The position numbers and the translations under genes are program-made. A stretch of 64,000 nucleotides of DNA from Apricaphanius iberus (Eukaryota > Chordata > Actinopteri > Cyprinodontiformes > Aphaniidae): assembly GCA_028564705.1 (NCBI GenBank), contig JAPXFQ010002104.1, forward strand, positions 434,001 through 498,000. Direction: 5' to 3'. The notes under the pieces were generated by a model. It made no database searches. It was not told the origin of the DNA and saw only the letters and a list, made by a program, of their open reading frames with translations. Below, piece after piece: positions 42,851-55,415 of this stretch. Numbering within the stretch: the stretch's first letter is position 1; the number at the start of each line of letters is the position of its first letter.

Positions 42851-44663
42851 ATGCAGTGGAGTGTGACTCTATTCTTTCTAATGGGTAAATTCATCTAAAG
42901 TACAAGTAGATTATACTGCAATACACATCTCCTTTTTTAATCACAGAAACCTAAATTAAAGCAGTTAAGATTGTTTTTTTTATAGCCCATGTTTTGTGTT
43001 GAGAGAAGCCTTCCAATTTATTAATATGGTTGATCTTGATAGGTCAGTGCTGTTTCATCAACTGTCAGCTCTATGAGTATCATTATATCAAAGAGGCTAA
43101 AAACTGGAGTGAAGCTCAGCAGTACTGCAGAGAGAAACACACTGACCTGGCCACAGTGACTAACATCACAGACATGAAGAGACTCCTCAGTAAGTCACCA
43201 GGAAACATGAAGGAAGCTTGGATTGGTCTGTTCAGTAAACCAGAATTTAACAGAACATGGTACTGGTCTCTGCCTGGAGTGGAGTTCAATGAAAGTGAGA
43301 CAAAATCAGGATTCTGGAAGTTAGGAGAGCCATCTGATAAAGGAATTAAAGGATCTGAGAACTGTGGGTATCTGGAAAAAAGTGCCACATGGCTAGATAC
43401 TGGTTGCCTCCTTAAAAGATCCTTCCTCTGCTATGATGGTGAGTGTCAAGAAAACACAGAATGTAAACTGTATATATTGTCTAATAAAACTGCAAAAAAA
43501 TATAAAATAAGTGTTATATTAAAAAAAAGCTGATTGGATAACTTACTTTACAAACCCTTTGGTGTGCACCAGTTTCCATGAAAAGAGAAACGACATTTAG
43601 AGTAGATACTCTAATCTCTAATCAAGTACCACTTGATTAGAGAGAAGACCTGGCTGAAAGCTCAGAGTTAATATAAACAGATATTTACATTTGTCTGTTC
43701 CTTCCACAGAAGCTAATAAAAACCATAAGTATCAATTGATAGGAGCAGAAAAGACCTGGCAGGAAGCTCAGAGTTACTGCAGAGAGAAACACACAGACCT
43801 GATCAGTGGACTGAAGGAGCTAAAGGACGAAGAACTGACGAAAGTTATGGACTCAAATTACCAGAACCTATACTTTGGTTTGTTCAGAGACACCTGGAGG
43901 TGGTCAGATGGAAGCAGTTTCTCTTTCAGACACTGGAATGCAGACTTCAACAATCAGCAACCTGACAGTGATCAGTGTGCCATGATCAGGTTTTATGGTG
44001 AAGGCAGATGGAAGAATGAAGACTGTGATGAGGATAAACCATTCATTTGTTATGATGGTGAGATTTAGCTAAAACTCTTTTGCAACAATACAATCTCAAA
44101 ACGTACCTTAAGATGGCTTTAAAAAAAAAAAAATGAAAGTCTTATATATTCACTTTCTATACAGAAACTATTTTGAAATTTGAAACAAACATTTTAGACA
44201 TTTTAAAATTGTTTCCATTGCCTCCTTTTGTAATTAAATTAAGTGATCTAAATCATTGTTTTAAAGTCCTTCTGTTGCTGCGAAGACTTGTTCACATTCA
44301 TTGTTTCTTTGTTTAGATAAAGTGATCCTGATCAAAGAGAAGATGAACTGGGAGGATGCCTTATACAACTGCAGAGAATACTACCATGACCTGGTCACCA
44401 TCACCAACCTGGATGAACAAAGATGGGTCCAGGAGAAAGCCAAGAACGCCTCCACTGATTATGTCTGGATGGGACTGAGGTACACCTGCACTCTGGATTT
44501 CTGGTTCTGGGTCAGTGATGAGGTGGTCAGCTATAAGGACTGGGCCTCAGATGAACTGATGGATGACTGTGATATGTCTGGCGCCATGGAGACAAGAGGA
44601 GGACATCAGTGGAGGAAGAAAAATGATAATAAGATGTTTAATTTTATCTGTTCTAAACAGTAA
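42851..44663 (+). CDS. C-type lectin copy D, complete secreted three-domain lectin
   Basis: Four coding exons: 42851-42884 (signal start MQWSVTLFFLM), 43043-43438, 43710-44057 and 44317-44663, with GT/AG at every border and all introns in phase 1. Together they give 1125 nt, 374 residues and a TAA. After the hydrophobic leader come three C-type lectin domains, one per exon: WSEAQQYCREKHTDLA with WIGLF; WQEAQSYCREKHTDLIS with LYFGLFRDTWRWSD; WEDALYNCREYYHDLVT with YVWMGL. Domain 2 keeps QPD (in NNQQPDS) and WKNEDC, a galactose-type binding signature; domains 1 (GEPSD) and 3 lack a full set. No membrane segment is seen, so it should be secreted, probably an innate-immune or mucosal lectin. Each domain exon could be duplicated or lost without breaking frame. 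Confidence 0.92.
43626..43671 (+). repeat. Duplicate fragment of a lectin exon in the intron of copy D
   Basis: TACCACTTGATTAGAGAGAA, then GACCTGGCTGAAAGCTCAGAG, is a near copy of the start of the second-domain exon (as in copy A at 38-90). It lies 40 bases upstream of the functional exon without splice signals of its own, a trace of an unequal exchange or of an older exon. Confidence 0.75.
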
Positions 44664-44834
44664 ATTAGAATCTGTTCTTCTTTCCTTCTTCATTTGTGGT
44701 TCTTATTAAATTTTGGCTGGAATATTTGTAAGTTTCAACTAGGAGAAAAAATACAAACAAAAACTTAATACTTTATCTGCTCTTGACTTTGGAAAGAGAG
44801 CTTAATGTTACCTTTGGTTTTCAACTCCATTCAA

Positions 44835-45030
44835 ACTAAATATAGTTCATTGATCCAAATGGGATATTAGGTGTTGTAGCTAATTTCTCTGTCGAGGAGT
44901 TGTAAACGCTGATGGCTTTAGGTAGGAAGGATCCCCTGTAGTGGTCTGTGTTGCAGAAAAACTGCAGAAGCATTTGACTGAAAACACTACCGCTCTAGTC
45001 ACATGAAGAGGATTTGCAGGGTTGTCCAAG
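44835..45030 (-). mobile_element. Jockey/Rex1-like LINE 3' end fragment
   Basis: On the - strand it reads NTDHYRGSFLPKAISVYNSS, the C-terminal tail of fish jockey/CR1-group LINEs, followed by a 3' UTR ending TTTGGATCAATGAA, a decayed GGATCAATAAA tail. 5'-truncated. Confidence 0.7.
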
Positions 45031-45039
45031 CTCCTGTTG

Positions 45040-48000
45040 GAAAATAATTCCATCGTCAGATGGTACTTACCTCTCTAATCTGGAAGAGTCGTCATGGTCA
45101 GCCTCTGCACCGCTTCCTCCGCTGGTCTTTCTGCTCTCCGCTCTGTCCGTCTGCCCGCTCCACCCACAAACATAACATCAGGGTCAGTATAGCCTCCAGC
45201 AAGCCTCAGTCAACAGGGTCCCACTTCCCTCCTTCTATGTCCATCTTCATCATATCCTCCGTAAGTCTCCACTTCATACTCACCATCTCCATCCCAGTTT
45301 AATATCTCTCTAACCTCTCTTGTCTCCACTACAGTTGCTTCCTTTCACTGAGACTTTGCTTCCGCTTCCCAGACGCTCCTGTGACCATATCCACCTGCAA
45401 AATAAAATGTTTATTTTAACCATAACCCACTGGTGTCCGCCTGAATGTGAGTTGCCTCTGAGTCCGCTTCTTTGCAAACATGACAGAATCGTCTGGCCAC
45501 TAGGACTCGACAACACAGATTCAAGATGCAGTCTCCCAACAAGGTTCATTATTAGGCCAACAAGTCACATGTTAAGTCAGAAATCCAAGAGCTAGTTCGT
45601 CAGCTCTCCCTACCGTCATCCATCATCGGTCATTTAAACCAACAAGTTTTCGAACTATAAAAAAAAGTAAATAATTCTGAACAACCATCCACTTCCGCAA
45701 TCAGCTTTCGAAGTATTGCTCACCTCCACCTGAACCATTCAGCGGGGAGTTAGACAAAACCAAAAGGAGGGTTCTTGCTTCAGTGCAAATTAGCGTTCTC
45801 TCATTTTCCTTTCCTACAGATGCTCAGAAAGTCAGTTTCATTATTGGTCTGTTAAAAGGAAAGGCTCTTAGATGGGATGAGGCCTTTTATAACAAGTCAT
45901 CAGTGGCAGAAACATCCTTAGAAGAGTTTTTGGAACTGTTTGAATTAACATTCTCCCCTGTAAAAAATGAGAAAAATTCTTCAAGAGATGAGACAGAAAC
46001 TTTGGATAAACTAATCACGTTAGCCATCGGATTGGATAATCGACTGAGAGAAGAATCCAGTAAGAAGCATGTTTTCAAGCTCTGATGTCCTAAGATTGAA
46101 TCCAGATCTCCTACTCACATAGATACATCCAGAGAGAGTTCTCCTGAGCCCATGCAGATTGGAAGAGCTCTCCTCAGCCCCCAGGAAAGACAGAGACGTT
46201 TGTAACTGCTGCCTCTATTGCAGCACCCCTAATCCCTTTATCGTGCTTTGCCCTGTGTGGCCAAAATAATCAGAATTAGAATAGGGGTCCTGGTTGGAGC
46301 CCATCATGCAAACAGATTAACAGGATCTGCTAGCATCTGTTTGAAAGGGAAAAAAAGCCTATTCATGCTCAGCCCTCATCGATTCCGGTTCCGAACACAA
46401 CTGTGAGTACATACTCTAAACCTGTTTCAACCCCAGATCCAGATCTCAGCAACGTTCCTAAGGAGTACCATGATCTCCACCAGGCCTTCAGAAAGGACCT
46501 ACCAATATCTCTGCCCCCCCCCCCATCGGTCATACGATTGCTCTATCGATTTGCTTCCCAGTGCCCCACTTCCTTCACGTCGTTTGTATAACCTCTCGGT
46601 TAGGGAGCGGGAAGCAATGGAAAAATGCATACAGCCGTCTCTCGAGACTGGTATTATCAAACCTTCGTCCTCTCCCCTCGGCGCAGGCTTCTTCCTCTCC
46701 CCTCGGCGCAGGCTTCTTCTTCGTCACCAAAAAAGATGGTTCCCTGTATTGATTACCATGGCCTCAACTAAATAACCATCAACAAAAGGACTCGCTACTG
46801 CTACTATCCTCCACTCTGGATCCTGTCAGTCAAGCCTCCGTGTTTCCAAATTGGACCTCAGAAAAACTTAGAACCCCCATCAGTCACTTTGAATACCTCG
46901 TCATGCCATTCAGTCTTACCAACTGTATTTCAGAAACCGGTAAACGATGTCCTTTGTGATTTCCTCAATATATCGTATTTGTCTACCTGGATAACATACT
47001 CATTTTCTCCAAATCTCTATCTCAACATAAAGTCCACGTTCGACAGGTTCTACAAAGACTCATGGAAAACAGACTGTACATCAAAGCCAAAAAATTTGAT
47101 TTCCACGTCCCTTACATCACGTTCTTGGGGTACATCCTGAAGGACGGGAAGGTGAGAGCAGACCCGGTAAAGATCCAAGCCATCAGGGATTGGCCCACAC
47201 CAGAAAACAGAAAACAGTTACAACGGTTCATCGGATTCGCCAACTTCTACCGCAGGTTCATCACTTCAGTAAAATCGCAGAACTCCTGAATGCACTCACC
47301 TCCACCAAAAGGACCTTCATGTGGACTCCAGAGGCTGACCGTGCCTTCCAGTAACTTAAGGAGTCCTTCAGTCATACACCCATCATGAACCACCCAGATC
47401 TCAAGTAACAATTAATTTTGGAAGTAGATGCGTCAGAAACAGCCTTCTGTGCCATTCTCTCTCAAAGATTTATTCAAGAACACAAAATTCACCCTTGGGC
47501 CTTCTTCTCGTAGAGCTTCTCTCCTGCTGAAAAGAACTATGGCATTGATGATCGGGAGCTGCTGGCCAGCCCGCTGATCCCTCTTCTTCTCCTGGTTTAA
47601 CCTTAACATCTCCTACCGTCCCAGTTCAAAAAACAAAAAAACAGATGCACTCTCCCGAATCCATCAGTCAGACGAAGCATCCAAAGAAGAAAAAAACGTT
47701 TTACCATCCATCTGCTTTGTGGGGTCTCTTACCTGGGACATAGAAAACGCCATCAAGAACGCCCAGCAGACCGAACCTGACCAACGTGGGGGACCCCCAG
47801 GCGGCCTGTACGTACCCTCATCGGTTTGAGCACATACCACTCACTGGGTCCACTCTTCCAAATTCTCATGCCCCCCTGGAACTAGCCGCACAATAGCCCT
47901 TTTTTGCTGTTATTTCTGGTGGCCATCCCTCAAAAAGAATGTAATTGAATATGTATCTATCTGTCACATATGCAACAAGAACAAACCCTTTCATCAACCC

Positions 48001-49130
48001 CCTGCTGGTCAACTACAACCCATTTCCGTTTCTACTTGCCCCTGTTCACACATCTCCCTCGACTTCATCACCATTCTTTCCATCATTGATCGATTTTCCG
48101 AGGCTAGTCATTTAATTGCTCTTCCCAAGCTCGCCTCTGCTGCCAGTACCGTCCAGTTACTCATCTCCCAAGTCTTCCATCTCCATGGTGTGCCTACCGA
48201 ATTTGTCTCTGATCATGGTCCAGAATTCACATCCTGCATCTGGAAAAAGTTCTGCACAGCCCTCGGCGCCAAACCTAACCTTTCATCTGGTTACCAACCG
48301 TCAAACTAACGGTCAGTGTGAAAGACTCAATCAAGAGATAGAAAACACCCTTCGTTGTCTGGGCAGTGAAAATCCTCTCTCCTTGTCCAGCCATCTGTCT
48401 TGGGTAGAATATTCCCACAATTATCATGTTTGCTCTGACACCAGTGTATCTCCTTTGGTAACCCTTGGTTACCAACCTCCACTTCTCCCAGCTTCTGTCC
48501 TTGACACAGTGATCCATCAGTTCATGCTCGTATCCGCAACATCCGTCGGATTTTGAAACAAGCCCATAGAGCTCTACAATTCACATCAGCTCAAAACAAA
48601 TGACAGGCTGATAAGAAGAGGCAACCAGCACCCAGATACACTTCCGGTCAAAGGGTATTGCTCTCAGCTAAAGATTTTCCATTCAAATCTCTCCCCAGAA
48701 AACTCGCCCTCGGGTTCCTCGGTCCACTCCCCATCAAAAAGGTAAATAGTAATAACTGTGAGCTTTTCAGCAAGATCAGTTAAGTGGAAGGAAGAACTGT
48801 GAGCTTTTCAGAAAGATCAGTTGATGAACTAAAACTGTGTTTTTACCCACTTATCCCTACATTATTCTATTGTCTTGATTATTGTCTTATCGTAAGTGCT
48901 TATTTCAAATTGATTTATCCTGTGTACCAGTTTTAATCGTGCAAAGCACCTTGAGGCACCTTACCTTGTGTTGAAAGTGTGCTATACAAATAAAATAGCC
49001 TTGCCTTGGCTTGCCTAAGTCCCACTGGAGTCAAACTCAAGGTTCCATCTCATCTCCACAATCATCCTGTCTTCCTTGTCTCCCAAATTAAACCTGTCAC
49101 CCCTAGCTCTTGTGGAATCTTTTAATCATA
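45040..49130 (+). mobile_element. Ty3/gypsy LTR retrotransposon, heavily decayed
   Basis: Gag remains near 45480-46085 (IQDAVSQQGSLLGQQ; PEPFSGELDK; FSFPTDAQKVSFIIGLLKGK). Reverse transcriptase at 46560-47290 in several frames: [44 protein letters not shown] (the catalytic YLDD reads YLDN), [31 protein letters not shown]. RNase H pieces near 47420-47660. Integrase near 47950-48480: IDRFSEASHLIALPKL, HGVPTEFVSDHGPEFTS, NGQCERLNQEIENTLR. The C-terminal chromatin-type tail is interrupted by an L2 fragment and resumes at 49014 (SPTGVKLKVPSHLHNHPVF). LTRs were not delimited. Confidence 0.8.
48740..49013 (+). mobile_element. L2-type LINE 3' tail inserted in gypsy pol
   Basis: It ends with GCAAAGCACCTTGAGG, CTTGTGTTGAAAGTGTGCTA, TACAAATAAAATAGCCTTGCC, the standard fish L2 tail also seen at 14640-14690. 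Gypsy coding sequence matches on both sides, so this is a 5'-truncated insertion. It contains a local tandem duplication of AACTGTGAGCTTTTCAG (near 48756 and 48797). Confidence 0.8.
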
Positions 49131-52074
49131 TTCTACAGTGCTCCCTTTTGACATTTCTTATTCCTTATTTCTATTATAAATAATTACTCATTAGTATTAC
49201 ATGAGAAATACCTGATCATTAATCTTCCAGATGGAATCCCACTGGTGAAAATATTCAAGAAAGCGTTGAACCAAAGTATAGCGAGGAAGTTCAACAGCTG
49301 GTTAATTTGTCAGATAAAAGATCTCTGATCGCCTCCTCTAGATAAAGAGCAGCACTCTTAAAGGTTTTTTTTAAACATAGAAGGCCATGGATAGGTTCTT
49401 GCATTTCTAAGTGTGTGAATATTCAAATGTATTGACACCGACAAGAAACTTTTTTGTAGACTATTCTGTCTAACTGATGTCACCAGACACTAAGCCACCT
49501 CTGAACTGTATGTTTAAAAAACAGATGATGTGTAACAGGGTGAAATAATGGATAATTGATAGAACCATAATGTTGCTCTCTATTAAAAAAACCTAAATTA
49601 AACAATCTGGCCTTTAAGCGTTCAGCTCTGAATGGCTCAAAAACGAAAGTCTGAAGGATTGGGAGTGGCCTAGTAAAAGTTTGGACTAAAATCTAATTGA
49701 AATGCTATCTAATGACAAAAACACTCTTTCATGTTTGGTCAAGACACTAAATCAGGCAACAACTTCAAATAGTGAGGAAACAATTTATAAAAGTTTGATG
49801 GAAAACCAGGGTCAGAGGGGAATAGAGAACAAACGGACTAGAACTCAGATGGACTGGAGCGGGCTGGGGAAACAGGTTATTATGATTCGATTATTATGAA
49901 TTCTGAAAGCAGAGATCTTGAATGTGTTTCTTGGAGTATATGAGCTTACTTGGATTTGGATCCTGTGAGTCCTGTGGGAAGGTAAGTAGGAGCCAGAGGT
50001 CTTTGGTGGTCCTGTGAGTGAGTGGTTGGATGGTGTGATGATCTGGTTTGTTTTCTTTTGCAGGTAATGGATGTTGGAGGGTTGATGGACAGGCGACTTA
50101 CAGTGGAGATCAGGTAAGTGGGTTTGGGTTGTGTTTTGCAGGAGTGAGTGGTGTGGAGGCATCAGGGAGGCATCAAGATGATGCGAGATCCGAGCTTGTT
50201 TTGTCCAGTCTGCTGGACAAGGATCCGTGGAGCGTCAACAAGTGTACTGGAGTTCAACAGGAAGAATCCAGGATCTGCCAAGGAGAGAAGCAGGTAAGTA
50301 TTAATTCCAAAGAGTAACAAATAAAGATTTGGAAGTCTGGAGACTGAATGTGGGCTGTACCATGCTAGAAAGCCAAACCATCCGTTGTCTGCTCTATGCA
50401 GCCGCTCCTCTTTTGAAGACAAGAGTTAATTGGATGTTGATGAGAAACACTGGACCTGCGCCTGTCAGTCAAACCCAGCAGAGAGGTAGGAGGAGTAGAA
50501 GCACACACAAAGACCAGCACACAGACTGACTCTTAACACACTATGGTTTTGCTGAATTAATACCATTACAAGAAAAAAATTGGACCAAACATCTTCTACA
50601 GTGATGGAAAAGACTCTTACTTGTCAAAAACACTGAAATATATATTTCAAGGGAATACTTTGAATCTGTATTTTATCTTTACCTTGGTTGTTTTTGTCTG
50701 TTATCCTAGTTTCTGCCTCCTGATCACTTCTAGAAGAGAAGTGCCCAGGCATGGCTCAACTAACCTACAGTGTTTAATTCCATCATGTTTGGACTATAAG
50801 CCACTAACTTCTTTTCACATGTTTTGAATCCTGTGTCCTATTCAACAATGCAGCTATTTTATAGTTTTTTGCCTATGGAAGCAGGAAATGTAAAGGTGAG
50901 ACAACATGCTGCGAAAGATTATGCATCAAAGAAGACACTACCAGTAGTTTTCATCAGTGCTGGGAGTAACAGCGCTTAAGTATCACGCCATTACTACTAA
51001 TATTTTAGGTAATGGAGTAATCTAATTAATTGTTTTTCCTATCGTTGCAACACTGTTACCGTTACTGGAGATATGATGGATCACTGCAGTGTGGCTGAAT
51101 GACGCACAGCGTTGTGAGGCTTTCTGACAGCCACACCTCAGCTGCAGGGAGGTTTTAGTGATGATTGCTGGGTGGGCACTTAGTGACGTAAAATATGTCA
51201 CTAAGTGAACACTCAGTCGTTTTCTAGGATAAGGAGGGGCAGCTGCTCAATGATTACTCAGACCTTCGTGAATTAAGCCAAAAATCACTCTGGTGGGTTT
51301 TTTTAATGAGAAAATTGCATTACCAGATGGTTAAAAACTCCAAAAGCTTGATTTTGCATGATATAGGCCCTTTAAGCTTGACATCAATGAATCAATGGTA
51401 AGAAGAGCAGGCAGCGGGAAAAACTGAATCTATGTAAGTCGACAATAAAAGCTTTCAGAGGAACTAAAGACACTGAAGAAAATAATTTCAGTCGTTTTAG
51501 TGAGGAAGATGAAGAGAGCGAGAAATGATTGTTTTAGCAGGCTAAAGTTGGGTGATTTTTTTATAACTCATCTGTTTAGATGTATTTTAGCTTGGTATTA
51601 TGAATAATGAGGGGTGTGTCTTATTGATTGACACGTCTGAGATGAGCAGTCAGTGCTAGTCTGGTGACTAGCAGCTTGCTCCAGGGACAGCCTTGGCCAT
51701 TTGTTTTACGGAAATTGACCATCCATTGTAGGGCTGGACAATGTGGCCACATATCAATAACGTAATATGTTGAGCAGTTCACCTTTATAATGAGAAATAG
51801 ACAATAATTAACACCCCTACCCCCAGCCCCTTTCTATATTTAATGGCCGATAGTTGTCTAATTGACCTAATGTGCTTGAAAATGTGATGCTTTCCTTGCT
51901 ATTGTACGGCTTCAAACAGTCTTTTAAGTCAGGGTTCAAATTCCACTCCTTTCTGTATTTTTTTTCTAAACTCAAACTGTATTCAGAGAAGTGACCACAC
52001 AGACCAAGTGAGATTGTGAGGGGGCTGTGAGTGAAATTTGTGATTTTAATGTGTGCAGTCATTTATTTTAGACA
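49131..52074. other. Intergenic with small repeat scraps
   Basis: GGAGTGGCCTAGTAAAAGTT, then TGGACTAAAATCTAATTGAA, at 49663-49702 is a fragment of a Tc1 transposase C-terminus (the EWPSQSPDLNPIE region), isolated and decayed. Near 50960-51070 GGGAGTAACAGCGCTTAAGT, then ATTACTACTAAT, resembles a common fish hAT-derived repeat end. No host gene was recognised; open frames at 49.7-50.5 kb lack domains. Confidence 0.45.
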
Positions 52075-52227
52075 TGTAAAATATTGTGTTCAGAAGCATC
52101 AGTGTCTGTAACTGCGCCTGCTGTAACTATCTTAGCTGTCTCTTAGCGGATACGAATGCGTGTGCGCAGTCGGAATAAAGATAGTTCTCAGCTCCACATG
52201 TCTGGTTCTTGCAAGCAATACTTTACA
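52075..52227 (+). repeat. 5' LTR of compact gypsy element
   Basis: 153 bp with GGAATAAAGATAG (polyadenylation signal). It is 12 bp shorter than its partner because it lacks a TGTCATCACATAG-type segment. Confidence 0.93.
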
Positions 52228-52269
52228 TGGTGTTAGAAGTCCGACGTGCATTGAATAAAGTACATCAGG

Positions 52270-52912
52270 ATGGCGTCTTCAGAATTTGAGCACCCGAAGA
52301 TCGATTGGGATGTTGCCGACCTATACCAGGAGTTTGAAAGGTTCAGAAGTCATGTTATGTTTGTCTTCAACGGACCGCTCTCTGAGCTAGCAGCTAAGCA
52401 GCAAGCCGGCTGGCTAGGTACGTGGCTCAGAGAGCAAGGCAGAGAAGTCAGTCCAAAAGTTTTGATAACTTTTTGAAGGATCTGAGACTAATCCTGATGG
52501 ACTGTGAATATCCTGATCCGGATGATATATTAATTGATGCAATCATCGTGGGTTTGAGAGAAAAAAGGGTACAAGAAAGGCTGCTGGAGAGGCGAAGAAC
52601 TGACACTTCCCAAAGCTATTGAAATTTCCCAGCAGTTTGAAATGTCACAAAAACAAATGAAAATTGTCAGAGAAGAAGAAGCGAAAGTGTCAGTAGTGAC
52701 TGTGAAACCCAAACACGCAACACACAATAAGAAAATGTACAAAGGACAACCAAAACCCACGCACAACAAACAAAATCCAGACAAAAGGCAGAGAAGCTAC
52801 ACAAGTTGCGGAAAAGATGCAGGGCATAAATGGAGCAAAGGAAAGTGCCCATTAAAGGAATCCGTGGGTTCATACTGCCAAAAACCAAATCACTGGGTAA
52901 CTGTGTCGTAAG
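52270..52912 (+). pseudogene. gag of compact gypsy element, frameshifted
   Basis: ATG at 52270 (MASSEFEHPKIDWDVADLYQ). The frame closes at 52476 and continues in a second frame (LRLILMDCEYPDPDDILIDA) and a third (ISQQFEMSQKQMK). A cysteine/histidine finger (YTSCGKDAGHKWSKGKCP) near 52800-52850 marks the nucleocapsid. Part of the capsid is missing, since the protein is far shorter than a usual gypsy Gag. Confidence 0.75.
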
Positions 52913-53020
52913 CGTGCTGTCAACACAGTGGATATTGCACCGGACCAAGATTCTTCAGAGGAGCAGATACTGAATATCAATTTAACACAAGATGATAGAC
53001 CTGAGGACGACAAATAGACT

Positions 53021-55415
53021 GTGAACCTGGATATCCTGTCTCAGGAAGTGTTGTTCAGGATTGACATGGGCGCCAAGTGCAACACCCTAACATTGGACAG
53101 GTATCAGTTACTCATGCTTGAAGGTGAGCTCAAACGTTCCAGTACTGTCCTACGCTCATACTCAAATCACAAACTGAAGCCTCTTGCTGCAGTTGATCTC
53201 CTAACAAAATACAAAACTCGAGAAGTGAGTTCAGAGTTCGAAATTGTAGATATTGCTCAGGAAAATGTGCTCAGTGGCGTTACAGCAGAGGCTCTGGGCT
53301 TGATTATTCGTCTACATTCTCAAAAGACTGACAAAGCAGACAAAATACACAATACTATTGAGTATTTTAGCTCTACCTCATCACTGAGTGTATCTTCAGG
53401 TTTGATCGAGTTTCCAGAGCTGACACGCACCACTGGAACACTGCCAGGTATATACACCATCAAGATTGATCCGGATACCAGAGGTGTGGTCCACCCTGTC
53501 CGTCGCCAGCCAGCTGCTCTTAAAGCAAAAATTATAGAGAAGCTGCATGAGATGGTGAAAGATGGCTACATTGAAAAAGTTGACCAACCTACTGAGTTGG
53601 TGAGTTCAATGGTGGTTGTAGTACGTAACGGTAAAATAAGAATCTGCATTGATTCCAGTGACCTTAATAAGGTCATAAAGAGAGAGCACCATCCAATGCG
53701 CACTATAGAAGAAGTCATGTCGGCGATGCCAGATGCTAAAGAGTTTTCAGTTCTAGATGCCAAATCAGGATTTCTCCAGATCAAACTAGATGAAGCTTCG
53801 TCCCTCCTCACGACCTTCAACACACCAATTGGAAGATATATATATATATATATATATATATATTGCACAAAGTAGTTGAGAGAGCAGCAAGCTACAACCT
53901 GAAGCTAAACTTCAACAAGTGTCCCATCCGCCAACCAGCAGTACCACATGTGAGCCATCTGATAACAGCTGATGGGCTCAAGCCAGATCCAGTTAAAATC
54001 AAAACCAACCGACAAAGACGGTGTTCGCCGTTTCCTGGGATTTGTCACCTACCTTTCAAAGTTCATACCGAACCTCAGCGAAGAGGATGCTCCACTCCGT
54101 CAGCTTTTAAAGAGAGATGTGGAGTTCACATGGCATACAGCTCAACAGAAAGCCTTTGCCAGGCTTAAGGAGTTGTGCACACGTCCACCAGTGCTACAGT
54201 TTTTTGACCCTTCAAAACCTGTGGAGATATTCTGTGATGCCAGTAGTAATGGATTAGGAGCTGTCCTCCTGCAGAATGGACAGCCCGTAGCCTTCTCATC
54301 CAGGTCCTTGACTGATGCAGAAACGAGCCACACCCAAATTAAGAAAGAGATGCTCTCTATTGTCCACACCTGTGCAACGTTATACAATTATATATTGGGC
54401 ACACATGTCATGGTGTACAATGACCAAAAACCCCTCGAAGACATCTTCAAAAAATCACTGCTGTCGACCCCGATGCGCATCCAGAGAATGCGTCTTCGCT
54501 TACAGTGGTATGACCTGACGGTTAAGTACAGGAGAGGAAAAGACATGGAGTTGCCCGACACACTGTCTAGAGCACAACTTTCAGAGTGCAAGCCAGAGAT
54601 CGATGGCCTGGAATGTATCTCCATGCTCAGCTTTGTCGAAGTCAGCGACTAAAAATAAACAGAACTGAAGGAGTGCACACGAGAGGAGTTAACTTCAGAC
54701 AATTCAGAGTGGCTGGCCTGACCTCAGGCGACATGCGCCTGTCCCTGTACAGCCATACTGGGACTCAAGAAGACAATTAGCTTCATCTGATGGACTCATT
54801 TACAAAGGATTACGCATCGTGGTTCCCCCCACAATGCCAGAGCACATGCTGAAACTCATTCACCAGTCTCATCTAGTGATGGTGAAAAGTAAACAGCGAG
54901 CACGCGAGGTGCTCTACTGGCCAGGCATGAGTGCGGATGGTCACCTCAAAGTGAAGCGCCTGTTTGACAACACGAAGTACACTCAAAAGTTCTACTATGA
55001 CTCCAAGAGAGCAGGAAACCCTCCTGTTGCTCTGAAACCAGGTGATCAGGATGCAGCCATATTATGGCAGCAGCAAATGGTCACCTGGTGTCGTTGTTAA
55101 CCCATACAGTGCTCCTCGGTCAAATGTGGTCGAGTGTGGAGGCAAGCAGTACTGGCGGAACAGCCAGCATCTTCGTAAAAGCACAGCAGCAGCTAACAGT
55201 CCCCATCACTATATGTGTTATGATCAGTGGACTGATCCCCCAAGTCTGTCTGAGGAGTCACATACTTCCTGTTCTCCTGAACTGCCCCGCTCAGACCCCA
55301 ACACTCAAGTCTTACCAGAATCAAGCTCAAGTGTTGCCCCTTCCACTCAAACTCAGCTGCAACGCACTACCAGGCTGGGCAGAGTTGTGAAGCCCCCTGA
55401 TAGACCAAACCTGTA
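53021..55415 (+). pseudogene. pol of compact gypsy element, catalytic centre lost
   Basis: The protease region has RIDMGAKCN where family members have DTG, so the active site is altered. The reverse transcriptase reads well (HPVRRQPAALKAKI, GKIRICIDSSDLNKVI, FSVLDAKSGFLQI) up to TPIGRY at about 53838. There a TA microsatellite (53838-53863) replaces the segment that should carry the catalytic Y/FVDD; sequence resumes with LHKVVERAASYNLKLNFNKC. RNase H is long and open (RRFLGFVTYLSKFIPNL, IFCDASSNGLGAVLLQ, to 54652). The integrase zinc region is seen (HQSHLVMVKSK, YWPGMSA near 54860-54940) but most of the catalytic core is deleted before the C-terminal tail. Confidence 0.85.
53838..53863. repeat. 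(TA)n microsatellite replacing reverse transcriptase core
   Basis: TA repeat in the exact place of the missing reverse transcriptase segment of the compact gypsy element. Confidence 0.92.

Noticed and set aside
49845..50422. Open frames on both strands near 50 kb as a possible host gene
   Set aside because: No family motif, no consistent exon borders; judged random.
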